A stretch of 64,000 nt of DNA from SIG672 sp045605765 (GTDB taxonomy: Bacteria > Bacillota > Clostridia > Oscillospirales > CAG-272): contig JAZUQQ010000014.1 in assembly GCA_045605765.1 (NCBI GenBank), forward strand, positions 1-64,000. The letters run 5' to 3'. Each line of letters opens with the position of its first letter. Within the stretch, counting starts at the first letter, position 1. Shown here one piece after another: positions 14,804 to 23,912 of this stretch. The translations under genes were made by a program, and so were the position numbers. Below the pieces are notes generated by a model. That model was not told the origin of the DNA. It ran no database searches and worked only from the letters and a program-made list of their open reading frames with translations.

Positions 14804-16036
14804 ATGCAAAAATTCAGAGCAGGGCTTCTTGGAAGGAAACTCGGTCATAGTTACTCTAAGATAATACACAAATATCTGGCGGATTACGATTACTCGATGT
14901 TCGAGCGCGAAGAGGACGAAGTCGAAGAATTTATAAAAAACGGACCGTTTGATGGGATAAACGTAACCGTTCCGTATAAAAAGACGGTTACTGCTTTTCT
15001 TGACGAGCTTTCGGATATCGCCAAAGAACTTGGCGCGGTCAATACTGTCGTGAGACGTAAAAACGGAAGCTTGTACGGAGATAATACCGATTTTTACGGA
15101 TTTTCTTATATGCTCGACGTTGTCGATATTGACGTAAAGGGAAGAAAGGCACTCGTTGTAGGCGCGGGCGGAGCGTCGGCTACGGTGTGCGAGGTGCTGA
15201 AAAGGCGTGGTGCGCGAGAAATAGTCGTTTTGAACAGCAAAAACAATACTCCCGAAAATGTGTCAAAGCATAGCGACGCTAATATCATCGTTAACGCTTC
15301 GCCTGTCGGTATGTACCCTGAATGTGAGGGAAAGCCTATCGACGTTACTCTTTTTAAAGAGTGCGAGGGAGTTGCCGACCTTATATATAATCCTGCAAGA
15401 ACGAACATTATCTGTGATGCAGAAATGCTTGGAATAAAATGTATCGGCGGACTTTCTATGCTCGTGGCTCAGGCGAAACGTGCCTGTGAAATATTTCTCG
15501 ACAAAGAGATACACGACAAGGTCATACCCGAAATTACCGAGAAAATAGAAAAATCACAGGAAAATATCGTGCTTGTCGGTATGCCCGGATGCGGAAAAAG
15601 TACTCTCGGTAAGCTTATTGCAGAAAGGTATGGTAGAGTCTTCGTCGATACCGATGCCGAGATAGTGAAAACGGCAGGGAAGAGCATTCCCGAGATATTT
15701 GCCGATGACGGAGAGAATATTTTCCGTGATTATGAGTCACGAGTTGTTAAAAGCGTTGGTAAAATGACAGGCGCCGTTATCGCAACGGGCGGGGGCGTAG
15801 TAAAAAAAGAGGAAAACTACCGTGCGCTTCACAGAAACGGCAAAATAATTTTTCTTGACCGAGATGTGAAAAGCCTCGATACTGACGGCAGACCGCTTTC
15901 CCAGAGAGACGGTGTGGAAAAGCTCTATAATGAGAGACTTCCGTTTTACCTTCGATTTGCCGACATCAAAATAGAGGTGTCAGACAATATTGAAGAGACC
16001 TACGCGCGATTTGCAAGCAGTCTCGGATTTGAATAA
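14804..16036 (+). CDS. aroE/aroK: Fused shikimate dehydrogenase / shikimate kinase
   Basis: About 410 residues. The chosen start gives MQKFRAGLLGRKLGHSYS, as in other AroE proteins; an ATG 39 bases upstream is inside a dispersed repeat and without proper ribosome site. Residues 1-255 are AroE: GRKLGHSYSK, NVTVPYKKTV with the catalytic Lys, AVNTVV, and NADP loop VVGAGGASATV. From about residue 262 the AroK domain begins with P-loop GMPGCGKSTLGKLIAERYG, then FVDTDAEIV, ATGGGVV and the lid. The protein reduces dehydroshikimate and phosphorylates shikimate, two consecutive steps. All key residues of both domains seem present, so both are probably active. Confidence 0.93.
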   Translation: MQKFRAGLLGRKLGHSYSKIIHKYLADYDYSMFEREEDEVEEFIKNGPFDGINVTVPYKKTVTAFLDELSDIAKELGAVNTVVRRKNGSLYGDNTDFYGFSYMLDVVDIDVKGRKALVVGAGGASATVCEVLKRRGAREIVVLNSKNNTPENVSKHSDANIIVNASPVGMYPECEGKPIDVTLFKECEGVADLIYNPARTNIICDAEMLGIKCIGGLSMLVAQAKRACEIFLDKEIHDKVIPEITEKIEKSQENIVLVGMPGCGKSTLGKLIAERYGRVFVDTDAEIVKTAGKSIPEIFADDGENIFRDYESRVVKSVGKMTGAVIATGGGVVKKEENYRALHRNGKIIFLDRDVKSLDTDGRPLSQRDGVEKLYNERLPFYLRFADIKIEVSDNIEETYARFASSLGFE

Positions 16037-16052
16037 TGTAAGGAGAAAAAAT

Positions 16053-16484
16053 ATGAAGGTACTCGTTATAAACGGACCAAATCTCAATATGCTCGGGCTT
16101 AGAGAGCCTGAGATATACGGCTCGAAAACCTACGCTGATCTTTGTGATTTTATAAAAAAATCCTGCGATGAGCTCGGCATTGAATGTGAGCTTTATCAGT
16201 CGAACCACGAGGGGGATATAGTCGATAAAATACAGGCGGCTTACGGAATTTTTGACGGACTTGTGATAAATCCTGCGGCATATACGCACACGAGCGTGTC
16301 GATCCTTGACGCTATAAAATCGGTGAATATCCCGACTGTTGAGGTTCATATCTCGGACGTTGACTCGCGTGAGGAATTCAGAAAGCATTCCTTCGTTTCG
16401 TACGTTGCAAAGGAGCGTTTTGTGGGAATCGGATTTTATGGATACCGCCGTGCGGTTGAATTTTTAAAGGAATACCTTAAATAA
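16053..16484 (+). CDS. aroQ: 3-dehydroquinate dehydratase, type II
   Basis: 143 residues, normal for the dodecameric type II enzyme, which converts dehydroquinate to dehydroshikimate. The start at 16053 follows AAGGAG by 8 bases. Motifs: NGPNLNMLGLREPEIYG with the catalytic Tyr further on, YQSNHEGDIVDKIQ, GLVINPAAYTHTSVSI with the catalytic His, and EVHISDVDSREEFRKHS. It is the last gene of the aro operon and is followed by a strong terminator. Confidence 0.96.
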   Translation: MKVLVINGPNLNMLGLREPEIYGSKTYADLCDFIKKSCDELGIECELYQSNHEGDIVDKIQAAYGIFDGLVINPAAYTHTSVSILDAIKSVNIPTVEVHISDVDSREEFRKHSFVSYVAKERFVGIGFYGYRRAVEFLKEYLK

Positions 16485-16485
16485 T

Positions 16486-16513
16486 CAAAACACCCGCCAC
16501 CGCGGGTGTTTTG
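16486..16513. terminator. Bidirectional terminator between aroQ and the DUF2974 gene
   Basis: CAAAACACCCGC and its exact complement flank a 4-base loop. The A and T runs on each side allow it to serve both convergent transcripts. Confidence 0.85.
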
Positions 16514-16516
16514 AAT

Positions 16517-17635
16517 TCATTTTTCTTTTTTGGCGGTTCGTTTTTTGCTTCCGCTTCTTAAAGATTCTCTTATAAGCAGAGAAAAAACATCTGAAAGCGT
16601 TTTTTTCTTTTCCTTGTCGAGTTTGTTTATTGCATTTATCATTTCGCGTGCCTTATCGACAGAATCTATCGACAGATCGGTAAGAGTTTTTGCTCCGCTT
16701 GATTCGAGAAGTTCGAAAAGTGCTTCTGTGAACTCGCGTCGTTTGTCAGGACTGTATGCAGAAAGCCAATTTTTTATGATCTTATCATTTCGCATATTAC
16801 GTTTTGAGTTTTCAGGCAGGATATCAAAACGGTCAACATCTATCTTCCAATTAAAAGCATCGTGTTGATAAAGTCCGACGCCGTCCGATTTGACAGTGAC
16901 GTAATTTGTATCGTGACTGAGTAACATTCCAACTATCGAATTTTCGGGAACAAAGGTGAATATTCGGTCTCCGAGAGCCAGATAATTTTTATTCTCTGTC
17001 ATAGACCTTGAAAATCCCGGACCGTCAAAGCAATATATAGCGCTTATACGGGTTCGAATCTCTTTGTGGGTATGAAGAGCCGAAAACATGGCAAGATTTC
17101 CGCCTTTTGAATGTCCACCCAATCTTATAGGAACGCTCGGGAAAATCGTCGCCGCTTTGTCAAGAAAGTCTTTTGCATCAAGCTGAGCGGCCACTGTGTC
17201 TGAATAACTCATACTGAAATTCTCTTTCCAGCCGACTATCGTGTCGTCTGTGCCGCGAAACGCGAGAAAAATATGTCTGTCTCCTGTATCTATTGCCATG
17301 GCGCAAAATTGTTTTTTCTTAACCTCATCTATCTCGCTAACGAACGAATAAATCTTCATATCGGAAAATCGACGTGTTTTTGCGGCAGATTTCAGTACAT
17401 CTAGAACCGATCGCGGTATTATGAGCCCGAGCGATCGTCTTGCTCTTTTTTTGTCAGCAAAAAAGAGTTCGGAAAGTGTTCGTAATGTTATTGGATTTTT
17501 AAAATCGGCAGATACGATACCCGAAAAATTGATATATGAAATTTCGCTGAGTATCAGTGCATCTATCTCGTTGAATCGAGCTTGACGCGTGTCGATGTCT
17601 CCGCGCCATTTAAGATAATCAAAAAGATTTGCCAT
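16517..17635 (-). CDS. DUF2974 (Mbeg1-like) alpha/beta hydrolase-fold protein
   Basis: 372 residues. The core looks like a lipase-type alpha/beta hydrolase: IFLAFRGTDDTIVGWKENF, the nucleophile elbow GHSKGGNLA with Ser, and the region YCFDGPGFSRSM. This agrees with DUF2974, a family common in clostridia and of unknown substrate. The C-terminus is charged and Lys-rich. No signal peptide or membrane helix is seen, so it should be cytoplasmic. The ATG lies 3 bases after the stop of the acetyltransferase gene, so the two genes form an operon. A His/Asp triad partner cannot be assigned with certainty. Confidence 0.82.
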   Translation of the reverse strand: MANLFDYLKWRGDIDTRQARFNEIDALILSEISYINFSGIVSADFKNPITLRTLSELFFADKKRARRSLGLIIPRSVLDVLKSAAKTRRFSDMKIYSFVSEIDEVKKKQFCAMAIDTGDRHIFLAFRGTDDTIVGWKENFSMSYSDTVAAQLDAKDFLDKAATIFPSVPIRLGGHSKGGNLAMFSALHTHKEIRTRISAIYCFDGPGFSRSMTENKNYLALGDRIFTFVPENSIVGMLLSHDTNYVTVKSDGVGLYQHDAFNWKIDVDRFDILPENSKRNMRNDKIIKNWLSAYSPDKRREFTEALFELLESSGAKTLTDLSIDSVDKAREMINAINKLDKEKKKTLSDVFSLLIRESLRSGSKKRTAKKEK

Positions 17636-17638
17636 AAA

Positions 17639-18154
17639 TCATCTTTCCTTTAACACACATTGATACGCAAGCCTGTGACTTCCGTCTTCGAGATATATTG
17701 ATCCGCAACGGACGAAGCCGAGCTTTTCGAGAAGTCTTTGCATCGGCAGATTTTTTACATGGGTGTCTATTTTAAGATTTCCCGCTGCGCTAAGCGCCCA
17801 AGAAAGGCATAAGCACCCAATCCCTTTGCCGCGACCAAGCTCGCCCACACCTACACGGTGGACTACCCCGTATGGAAGATCGTTAATCCACTCTCCACCA
17901 AATATTTCGCGGTAAGTCGGGTCATCTGCGCTTTGCTCAAAGTAAAAGGCTGCAAGAATGTTTTTTTCGTCGGTTACAACGTACCCGCCACCGTTTTCGA
18001 AAAGATCTTCTTTTACCGTTTCGGCAGGTGGATAATAGTCTCCCCACTGGTCGGGATTTCCGTTTTTTCTCATAAATTCACGAGCCTGTGCGTATATCTG
18101 CATAACTGCATCGAAATCACCGAGATTTGCTTTTCTTATATAAATATTGTCCAT
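17639..18154 (-). CDS. GNAT-family N-acetyltransferase
   Basis: About 171 residues from the ATG at 18154 (MDNIYIRKANLGDFDAVM, the usual beginning of such proteins); a start 13 codons upstream at 18193 is also possible since neither has an ideal ribosome site. It contains a GNAT fold: the acetyl-CoA loop appears as RVGVGELGRGKGIGCLCLSW, followed by IDTHVKNLPMQRLLEKLGF and the closing strand YLEDGSHRLAYQ. The residues NPDQWGDYYP near position 35 are typical of a clostridial subfamily of unknown substrate. It is translationally linked to the downstream DUF2974 gene. Confidence 0.85.
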   Translation of the reverse strand: MDNIYIRKANLGDFDAVMQIYAQAREFMRKNGNPDQWGDYYPPAETVKEDLFENGGGYVVTDEKNILAAFYFEQSADDPTYREIFGGEWINDLPYGVVHRVGVGELGRGKGIGCLCLSWALSAAGNLKIDTHVKNLPMQRLLEKLGFVRCGSIYLEDGSHRLAYQCVLKER

Positions 18155-18332
18155 ATTAATTGGGGCAGGTACGCTTCCTTTCAGAAATTTCATTTACAGG
18201 CTTATTGAAAAGCGCTATTTTTATAAATTATACCACACTTGAAAATAATTTCAATAATTTACTATAAAATTGTAGTGAGTTTTCAGAAATTTAATAATTG
18301 AGCGGACAGCAAAGAAGAATTTTAAAATCTTG

Positions 18333-18361
18333 TTGACAAGCGCGTTCAAGTATGATATAAT
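18333..18361 (+). promoter_or_regulatory. Promoter of tRNA-Leu
   Basis: TTGACA (18333-18338), 17 bases, TATAAT (18356-18361), 19 bases before the tRNA 5' end. Confidence 0.85.
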
Positions 18362-18380
18362 GCAAGGGTCGAAAAGATTT

Positions 18381-18464
18381 GCCGGTGTGGCGGAATTGGC
18401 AGACGCAAGGGACTTAAAATCCCTCGGTGGTAACACCGTACCGGTTCGACCCCGGTTACCGGCA
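18381..18464 (+). tRNA. tRNA-Leu (anticodon TAA)
   Basis: 84 bases with the long variable arm expected of tRNA-Leu. Acceptor GCCGGTG pairs with TACCGGC (last pair G-U), anticodon loop CTTAAAA, variable stem CGGTGG...CACCG, T-loop TTCGACC, discriminator A. CCA is not encoded. Confidence 0.95.
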
Positions 18465-18468
18465 TAAG

Positions 18469-18499
18469 AAAAAGCTCTTGCTTTGTGCAGGAGCTTTTT
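18469..18499 (+). terminator. Terminator of tRNA-Leu
   Basis: AAAAAGCTC-TTGC pairs with GCAGGAGCTTTTT around a short loop, directly after the tRNA. Confidence 0.8.
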
Positions 18500-18520
18500 T
18501 CGTGATCGGAAACTAATTAA

Positions 18521-18552
18521 AAAGCCTCGCACCGTTTTGGATGCAAGGCTTT
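18521..18552 (-). terminator. Terminator of the M23 peptidase gene
   Basis: AAAGCCTCGCA at 18521-18531 pairs with TGCAAGGCTTT at 18542-18552; on the minus strand it is followed by TT-rich sequence. Confidence 0.7.
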
Positions 18553-18558
18553 ATCATT

Positions 18559-20004
18559 TTACCATTCAACTGCGGGCTTCTTTGTTGCGAGATAGTTTCT
18601 GGGATTTACGAAATCTCCGCGATTATTCACGTCAACAAATCCTGTGAGGACCTCAAAGTGGAGATGTGCTCCGGTAACCCAACCGGTTCTTCCCATATTT
18701 CCGATGTATTCGCCTTGATATACCTTGTCGCCTACCTTGACAGCGGGGCGCTTGTTCATATGCGCGTATCTGGTAGCGACTCCGTTTCCGTGGTCGATTA
18801 TAAGGTTCCAACCGTACGATCCGCTGCCGTGGCTGCTCACGTAAATTACCGTTCCTGCAGCGGCTGCAACGATCTTCGGATTACCGTTTCTCGCGATGTC
18901 AATCCCGTCGTGGTTCTGCCATTTTCCCGACAGGTATCTGCTACCGTACTCGGAGGTTACCCAGCCGACAGTCGGCCAGATGAACTTTCCGCCATCCCAC
19001 GTGGTGGACTGAGTCCCGTAAACCGTGATCTCGTCGACGGGTTCGAGCGTTATTATTACGCTTTCGTCGATTCTGTTGGTGTGCGAGAGATTATCACCTA
19101 TGTAAACGTCCTCGTATTCGACGGTGCACTGACCGTCCTTTCCTTTGATATAAACGAAATCGGGGTCGTCGTCGCCGTATTTCAGATCGTAATCCGTATC
19201 GGGTACACGAAGCTGCTCGAATTTTACGGTTTCCGTTTCGGTTCTGCGCACCGAGGTTACCGTGAATTCGGGAGAAGCGTTTTGGGGAACATTGTTACTG
19301 CTTCCGTAAAGTATCGCGTGATCTATACTTTCGATTATATCACGCACGGTCTCATCGAATTTATCTTGGAGAGATGTGTCGGTCTTACCTGCGGAAGATA
19401 TGGCATCATTTATTTGGGTAACACTTGAAGCAATATTTTCGATCTTGGCAAAGCTCGGAGTTGCGTAAACAGCTGATGTCTCGCTATGCATCTTATCGTT
19501 ATCAAAAACATAATTTACGATATTAACAGCAAGCTGTTGCACATCTTCCTTTTCGGATACAGGACAGTAACCGACGATGCTTCCTCCAACGTAAAGAGCA
19601 TAGCACTTATCGTAAAGAGCGACCGTTTTGCTCATAAGAGCGTCGAACATTTCTTCGACGGGAGCAGTAACAGCGTTCTTTCTAATGGCTACAAGCTTGA
19701 TGGAAAGGTCGTCTGCTATTGAGTGTGCGTAGCCGAGTCTGCCCGACATAACTCTCTCTACGGTGTTAGAGGCGAGGAAATAGTCGCCAAGGTCGTCGGT
19801 GATGCAGAGCATTTCGCCGTCAACCCAAACCTCGTAGAAGAGCTTTGCAGATCCGGTATCGCCAACGCTTACAGGTCCCTCGTCGGAATTACCTGAATCA
19901 AGGCTTACGTTATTCAAAAAGATTACGGTGGAAGCTACCGCGATTATCGCGATTATTTGGAGTGCGATAAGCAGTATTCCAAACAAGCGTGTCTTTTTCA
20001 ACAT
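18559..20004 (-). CDS. Membrane-anchored M23 (LytM-type) peptidase with G5-like region
   Basis: 481 residues with one N-terminal transmembrane helix (ILLIALQIIAIIAVASTVIF) and the rest outside the cell. A central region around residues 290-345 (EYEDVYIGDNLSHTNRIDES, then a strand VDEITVYGTQ) looks like a G5 domain. The C-terminal 130 residues are an M23 zinc endopeptidase: NHDGIDIA with the first zinc ligands, VTRYAHM-like region (VATRYAHMNK) and AHLHFEV with the catalytic and ligand His. It probably cleaves cross-bridges of peptidoglycan or activates partners in sporulation or division. The gene has its own strong promoter and terminator. Confidence 0.9.
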   Translation of the reverse strand: MLKKTRLFGILLIALQIIAIIAVASTVIFLNNVSLDSGNSDEGPVSVGDTGSAKLFYEVWVDGEMLCITDDLGDYFLASNTVERVMSGRLGYAHSIADDLSIKLVAIRKNAVTAPVEEMFDALMSKTVALYDKCYALYVGGSIVGYCPVSEKEDVQQLAVNIVNYVFDNDKMHSETSAVYATPSFAKIENIASSVTQINDAISSAGKTDTSLQDKFDETVRDIIESIDHAILYGSSNNVPQNASPEFTVTSVRRTETETVKFEQLRVPDTDYDLKYGDDDPDFVYIKGKDGQCTVEYEDVYIGDNLSHTNRIDESVIITLEPVDEITVYGTQSTTWDGGKFIWPTVGWVTSEYGSRYLSGKWQNHDGIDIARNGNPKIVAAAAGTVIYVSSHGSGSYGWNLIIDHGNGVATRYAHMNKRPAVKVGDKVYQGEYIGNMGRTGWVTGAHLHFEVLTGFVDVNNRGDFVNPRNYLATKKPAVEW

Positions 20005-20094
20005 AAAAACACCTCTCCTGAAATTTAGTACGCAGATTCAAGGATACGGGATATTATCGCCCAAACATATCCATATTAAACCGCATACGAGGTC

Positions 20095-20123
20095 ATTATA
20101 GCACAAGTTGCATCTATTGTCAA
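20095..20123 (-). promoter_or_regulatory. Promoter of the M23 peptidase gene
   Basis: On the minus strand TTGACA, 17 bases, TATAAT, both perfect; the leader to the start codon is about 85 bases. Confidence 0.8.
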
Positions 20124-20207
20124 GTGTTTTTTCTGCGGTTCTGCCCGATTTGAATAGAATAGACCGCATTTTTGTCCTGTTTTAGGCGTTTTTGTCCTTA
20201 AAAGCTA

Positions 20208-20236
20208 TTGAAAATCTCGCGAAGGCGTGATAGAAT
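20208..20236 (+). promoter_or_regulatory. Promoter of tadA
   Basis: TTGAAA (20208-20213), 17 bases, TAGAAT (20231-20236), 30 bases before the start. Confidence 0.7.
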
Positions 20237-20266
20237 ACTAATGAAAAGAACTTTTTTGGAGCTATT

Positions 20267-20785
20267 ATGGATTTGGAAGATAAAATTATCACGGTGGACG
20301 ATCCCCATATCTACTTTATGAAAAAGGCGCTCGAATATGCCTGCCTTGCAAAAGAAACGGCAGACGTACCGGTTGGTGCGATCGTCGTATGCGACGGCGA
20401 GATCGTTTCCTACGGCTACAACCGCAGAGAGGGCAGTAAAAACGCGCTCTCGCACGCCGAGATCGAGGCTATAAACGGCGCGTGCGAAAAACTCGGTGGT
20501 TGGCGTCTTCATAAATGCGATCTTTACGTGACGCTCGAGCCCTGTCCGATGTGCGCGGGGGCTATCATAAATTCGCGGATAAAGAACGTCTATTTCGGAG
20601 CGAGCGATCCGAAGGCGGGCGCGTTCGGCGGTCTTTTTGATATGAACTCCTTTGCGCTCAACCACCACCCGAATATCGTGAGCGGAGTTTGCGGAGATGA
20701 GTGCTCCGCGCTTCTCAGAGATTTTTTCGGCGGACTTCGCAAAAAGCGCAAGGAAGAAGGAAATACAAAGAAAAAATGGTCATAA
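20267..20785 (+). CDS. tadA: tRNA-specific adenosine deaminase
   Basis: 172 residues. It deaminates A34 of tRNA-Arg(ACG) to inosine. The zinc-dependent deaminase signature is complete: SHAEIEAI (ligand His and catalytic Glu) and EPCPMCAGAI (two ligand Cys). Before it, DVPVGAIVV, typical of TadA. The C-terminal tail is Lys/Arg-rich, consistent with RNA binding. The gene is monocistronic with its own promoter and a shared terminator with the convergent dapB. Confidence 0.95.
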   Translation: MDLEDKIITVDDPHIYFMKKALEYACLAKETADVPVGAIVVCDGEIVSYGYNRREGSKNALSHAEIEAINGACEKLGGWRLHKCDLYVTLEPCPMCAGAIINSRIKNVYFGASDPKAGAFGGLFDMNSFALNHHPNIVSGVCGDECSALLRDFFGGLRKKRKEEGNTKKKWS

Positions 20786-20794
20786 AGCAAAAAT

Positions 20795-20822
20795 CGACCG
20801 TCGAACGAAAGTCCGACGGTCG
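20795..20822. terminator. Bidirectional terminator between tadA and dapB
   Basis: CGACCGTCG (20795-20803) pairs exactly with CGACGGTCG (20814-20822), flanked by A and T runs. Confidence 0.8.
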
Positions 20823-20833
20823 GCTTGTTTATT

Positions 20834-21595
20834 TTAAGTAAGATCTCCGATAAGATCGGACATAGAGTACATACCGGCAGGCATATCTACCATAAATTCT
20901 GCGGCGCGGAGCGCTCCGAGAGCGAATACCGAGCGAGAATATGCAGAGTGTGAGATCGTTACCGACTCGTTCTTTCCGCCGAAAAGCACGCTGTGCTCAC
21001 CGACGATACCGCCTGCGCGGACGGCGTGAATTCCGATTTCGTTTTTCGGACGCGCTTCGCGACGTTCACTGCGGTCGTAAACGTACTGCGGCGCCTCTTC
21101 GAGCGTTTCGGATATGGCGTCTGCTATCATAAGAGCGGTTCCGCTCGGAGCATCAAGCTTTTTGTTGTGATGCGCCTCAATTATTTCAATATCAAAGTCC
21201 TCGCCGAGCATTGCCGCCGCCTTTTTTGAAAGCTCGATCACGAGATTTATTCCGATGGACATATTTCTCGAAAAGAAAATCGGGATATATTTCGAGTATT
21301 CCTGCATAAGCGCGGTTTCTTCCTGCGTGTGACCTGTTGTGGATACTACGATCGGAAGCTTCTTTGATTTTGCATATTCAAGATATTCGGGGAGCGCAGC
21401 GTGAAAGGAAAAATCCACGATAACGTTGGCACTTTCCTTAACTTCGGATATTTTTGAATAGACCGGATAGCCGCCTCTCTGAGCAGTGTTCACGTCAACG
21501 CCCGCGATGATCCTAACGCCCTCCTTTTCGGAGATTATATCCTCAAAGGCTTGTCCCATTCTGCCGTTTATTCCGCAAAAAATTATGTTAGTCAT
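20834..21595 (-). CDS. dapB: 4-hydroxy-tetrahydrodipicolinate reductase
   Basis: 253 residues, normal length. It reduces the DapA product in the lysine/diaminopimelate pathway, which supplies peptidoglycan cross-link residues. The nucleotide-binding start GINGRMGQAFE, STTGHTQEE, SRNMSIGINL and the family signature EAHHNKKLDAPSGTA (catalytic His and Lys) are visible. It lies downstream of dapA on the same strand with a 75-base gap, so the two are probably one transcript. The remaining dap genes are not in this window. Confidence 0.96.
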   Translation of the reverse strand: MTNIIFCGINGRMGQAFEDIISEKEGVRIIAGVDVNTAQRGGYPVYSKISEVKESANVIVDFSFHAALPEYLEYAKSKKLPIVVSTTGHTQEETALMQEYSKYIPIFFSRNMSIGINLVIELSKKAAAMLGEDFDIEIIEAHHNKKLDAPSGTALMIADAISETLEEAPQYVYDRSERREARPKNEIGIHAVRAGGIVGEHSVLFGGKNESVTISHSAYSRSVFALGALRAAEFMVDMPAGMYSMSDLIGDLT

Positions 21596-21670
21596 TTTGG
21601 ACTCCTTCTAATTTGTAGCTTTATAATTTATCAGCCTCGGACACCTTAGCGTAACCGAGGCTGCTTTGGT

Positions 21671-22558
21671 TTACTTTTTAAGTCCGAGCTCCTTCATTAT
21701 CGAAACGAGCTTTGCACGGTTCTGAGGCTCTACCTCGGAAAGGGGGAGACGAAGCTCGCCAGAGCAGAAGCCGAGCTCCTCCATTATCGCCTTGATCGGT
21801 ACGGGATTTACCTCGCAGAAGATTGCTCTTGCGAACGAATGGAGCTTGAGCTGAAGCGAAGCACTCTCCTTGACCTTGCCGTCGAAATAAAGCTGACAGA
21901 TGTCGTGGGTTTCCTTCGGAAGAGCGTTTGCCATTACCGAGATAACTCCCTTGCCGCCGAGAGAGAGCATAGGAACTATCTGGTCGTCGTCGCCGCTGTA
22001 AATATCAAATACTTCGCCAAACTCGTGGAAAAGGTCAACTATCTGGGAGAAGTTTCCCGAAGCCTCCTTGACTCCGACGATGTTTGGGTGCTTTGCGAGC
22101 TCTCTGTAAACCGGTGCGGTAATGTTGCAGCCGGTACGCGAGGGTACGTTGTAAACTATGATAGGACAGTCAACCGCGTCTGCTATGAGGTTGTAATGCT
22201 TTATAAGACCTGTGGTGGTTGCTTTATTATAATAAGGAGTGACGGTGAGAAGTCCGTTTGCGCCTGCTTGACTTGCAAAGCGAGAGAGCTCGACTGCGTA
22301 GCTCGTGTCGTTGCTTCCCGTGCCTGCGATTACAGGGATGCGTCCGTTTACCTTTTCGAGCGTGTATTCAAGGCACTTTTTATGCTCGGTATCCGAAAGA
22401 GTTGCACATTCTCCAGTAGTACCGCAGATGATGATGGCATCGGTGCCGTTTGTTATCTGATACTCTATTATGTTGCCGAGAGCCTCGTAATCTACCTCAT
22501 AATCCTTGAAAGGAGTTATGATAGCGACTCCTGAGCCTGTAAAAAGAGTTTTTTTCAT
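21671..22558 (-). CDS. dapA: 4-hydroxy-tetrahydrodipicolinate synthase
   Basis: 295 residues from the ATG at 22558; an open frame continues 44 codons upstream but without family resemblance and across the promoter region. The enzyme condenses pyruvate with aspartate semialdehyde, the entry to lysine/DAP synthesis. Visible: GTTGECATLSD, VTPYYNKAT, VYNVPSRTGCN with the active-site Tyr, and GVKEASGNFSQI with the Schiff-base Lys. The leader of about 140 bases contains a small hairpin (AGCGC...GCGCT) but no lysine riboswitch that can be recognised. Confidence 0.96.
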   Translation of the reverse strand: MKKTLFTGSGVAIITPFKDYEVDYEALGNIIEYQITNGTDAIIICGTTGECATLSDTEHKKCLEYTLEKVNGRIPVIAGTGSNDTSYAVELSRFASQAGANGLLTVTPYYNKATTTGLIKHYNLIADAVDCPIIVYNVPSRTGCNITAPVYRELAKHPNIVGVKEASGNFSQIVDLFHEFGEVFDIYSGDDDQIVPMLSLGGKGVISVMANALPKETHDICQLYFDGKVKESASLQLKLHSFARAIFCEVNPVPIKAIMEELGFCSGELRLPLSEVEPQNRAKLVSIMKELGLKK

Positions 22559-22626
22559 TTTATTAGTCAATCCTTTCTCTGTGTGAGAGCGCTCTGAGGC
22601 GCTTTTTAAAAAAATGCAAAATTGGG

Positions 22627-22655
22627 TTGAAAAAATCAACATATTATTGTATAAT
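22627..22655 (+). promoter_or_regulatory. Promoter of queA
   Basis: TTGAAA (22627-22632), 17 bases, TATAAT (22650-22655). It lies inside the dapA leader and points the other way, so the two transcripts overlap by about 40 bases. Confidence 0.6.
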
Positions 22656-22705
22656 GGGATTTGTTGGAGCGTCAGAAACGCAGACAACAAAATTTGCCAT
22701 ATAAT

Positions 22706-22734
22706 ATAATATCACAAATCGAGTTTTATGTCAA
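22706..22734 (-). promoter_or_regulatory. Promoter of dapA-dapB
   Basis: On the minus strand TTGACA, 17 bases, TATTAT. Confidence 0.7.
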
Positions 22735-22801
22735 GGAGTTTTTTAACTATTTTCTTTAACTGTTTGACCTTACATAGCTCTTTTGAAAGGAATTTCTCTA
22801 T

Positions 22802-23863
22802 ATGATATCAAATATAAAAGCTTTTACCGACCTTTCAGTCCACGATTTCTCGTACGAGCTTCCCGAGGAGCTGATAGCTCAGGAGCCTGTCGAGCCTCGC
22901 GACTCTTCGCGTCTTATGGTGCTTGACCGCGAAAGTAAAACGGTACAGGATAAGAAATTCTGCGATATAGTTGACTATATGAAAGAAGGCGACGTTCTAG
23001 TTATCAATGATTCGCGCGTAATTCCTGCACGTATTTTCGGAGAAAAAGAAGGAAGCGGAGCACCTATTGAGGTCGTTCTTCTCCGCCGCCGCGAAAGTGA
23101 TCTCTGGGAAGTTCTTACTCGTCCGGGTAAAAAGACTAAGGTCGGTACTACCATTATATTCGGTGACTCGCTTCGTGCTCACGTCGAGGATGTAGTCGAG
23201 GGCGGAAACCGTATGCTTCGCTTTGAATACGACAAAACAAAGGAAGATTTCTTCTCGATAATCGACCGTCTCGGAATGATGCCTCTGCCGCCTTATATCA
23301 CAAAGCCGCTTGAAGATAAGGACCGTTATCAGACTGTGTACGCAAACGAGCGCGGAAGCGCGGCGGCACCCACGGCAGGACTGCATTTTACCACCGAGCT
23401 TCTCGAAAAAATAAAGGCTAAGGGTGTCAAGATAGCATCTGTCATGCTTCACGTTGGACTTGGAACTTTCAGACCTGTCAAGGTTGAGAAAATCGCAGAG
23501 CATACGATGCACAGTGAGTTTATAACGGTCAAGAAGGAAAGCGCGGATATAATAAATGAAGCACGCGAAAAGGGCGGTAGAATAATCGCTGTCGGAACCA
23601 CATCCTGCCGCACGCTCGAAAGCGCGTCCGACGAAAACGGAGTCGTTCACCCTGTATGCGACGATACAAAAATATTCATTTATCCCGGATATAAATTCAA
23701 AGCCACAGATGCGCTTATAACCAATTTCCATCTGCCAGAAAGCACGCTTATTATGCTCGTGTCTGCGCTTGCCGGACGTGAGTTTGTAATGGATGCGTAT
23801 AGGCAGGCAGTTGAAAGAAAATACCGTTTCTTTTCCTTCGGAGATGCGATGTTCATACAGTAA
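22802..23863 (+). CDS. queA: S-adenosylmethionine:tRNA ribosyltransferase-isomerase
   Basis: 353 residues. QueA transfers and isomerises the ribose of S-adenosylmethionine onto preQ1 in tRNA, making epoxyqueuosine. Visible family pieces are [15 protein letters not shown] near the N-terminus, [48 protein letters not shown] and [14 protein letters not shown]. The start follows AAAGGAA by about 10 bases. tgt, the other queuosine gene in the window, is 14 kb away on the same strand. A YitT remnant and miaA follow. Confidence 0.96.
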   Translation: MISNIKAFTDLSVHDFSYELPEELIAQEPVEPRDSSRLMVLDRESKTVQDKKFCDIVDYMKEGDVLVINDSRVIPARIFGEKEGSGAPIEVVLLRRRESDLWEVLTRPGKKTKVGTTIIFGDSLRAHVEDVVEGGNRMLRFEYDKTKEDFFSIIDRLGMMPLPPYITKPLEDKDRYQTVYANERGSAAAPTAGLHFTTELLEKIKAKGVKIASVMLHVGLGTFRPVKVEKIAEHTMHSEFITVKKESADIINEAREKGGRIIAVGTTSCRTLESASDENGVVHPVCDDTKIFIYPGYKFKATDALITNFHLPESTLIMLVSALAGREFVMDAYRQAVERKYRFFSFGDAMFIQ

Positions 23864-23912
23864 AAACGCCATAATTATCGAGTGTTTATTGATGTAGGAG
23901 AAAGTCGAGTGA

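Noticed and set aside
18541..19428. Long plus-strand frame over the M23 peptidase gene
   Set aside because: Antisense shadow; the M23 and G5 motifs are on the minus strand.
22559..22690. Extended dapA frame upstream
   Set aside because: It crosses the promoter region and has no resemblance to DapA proteins.
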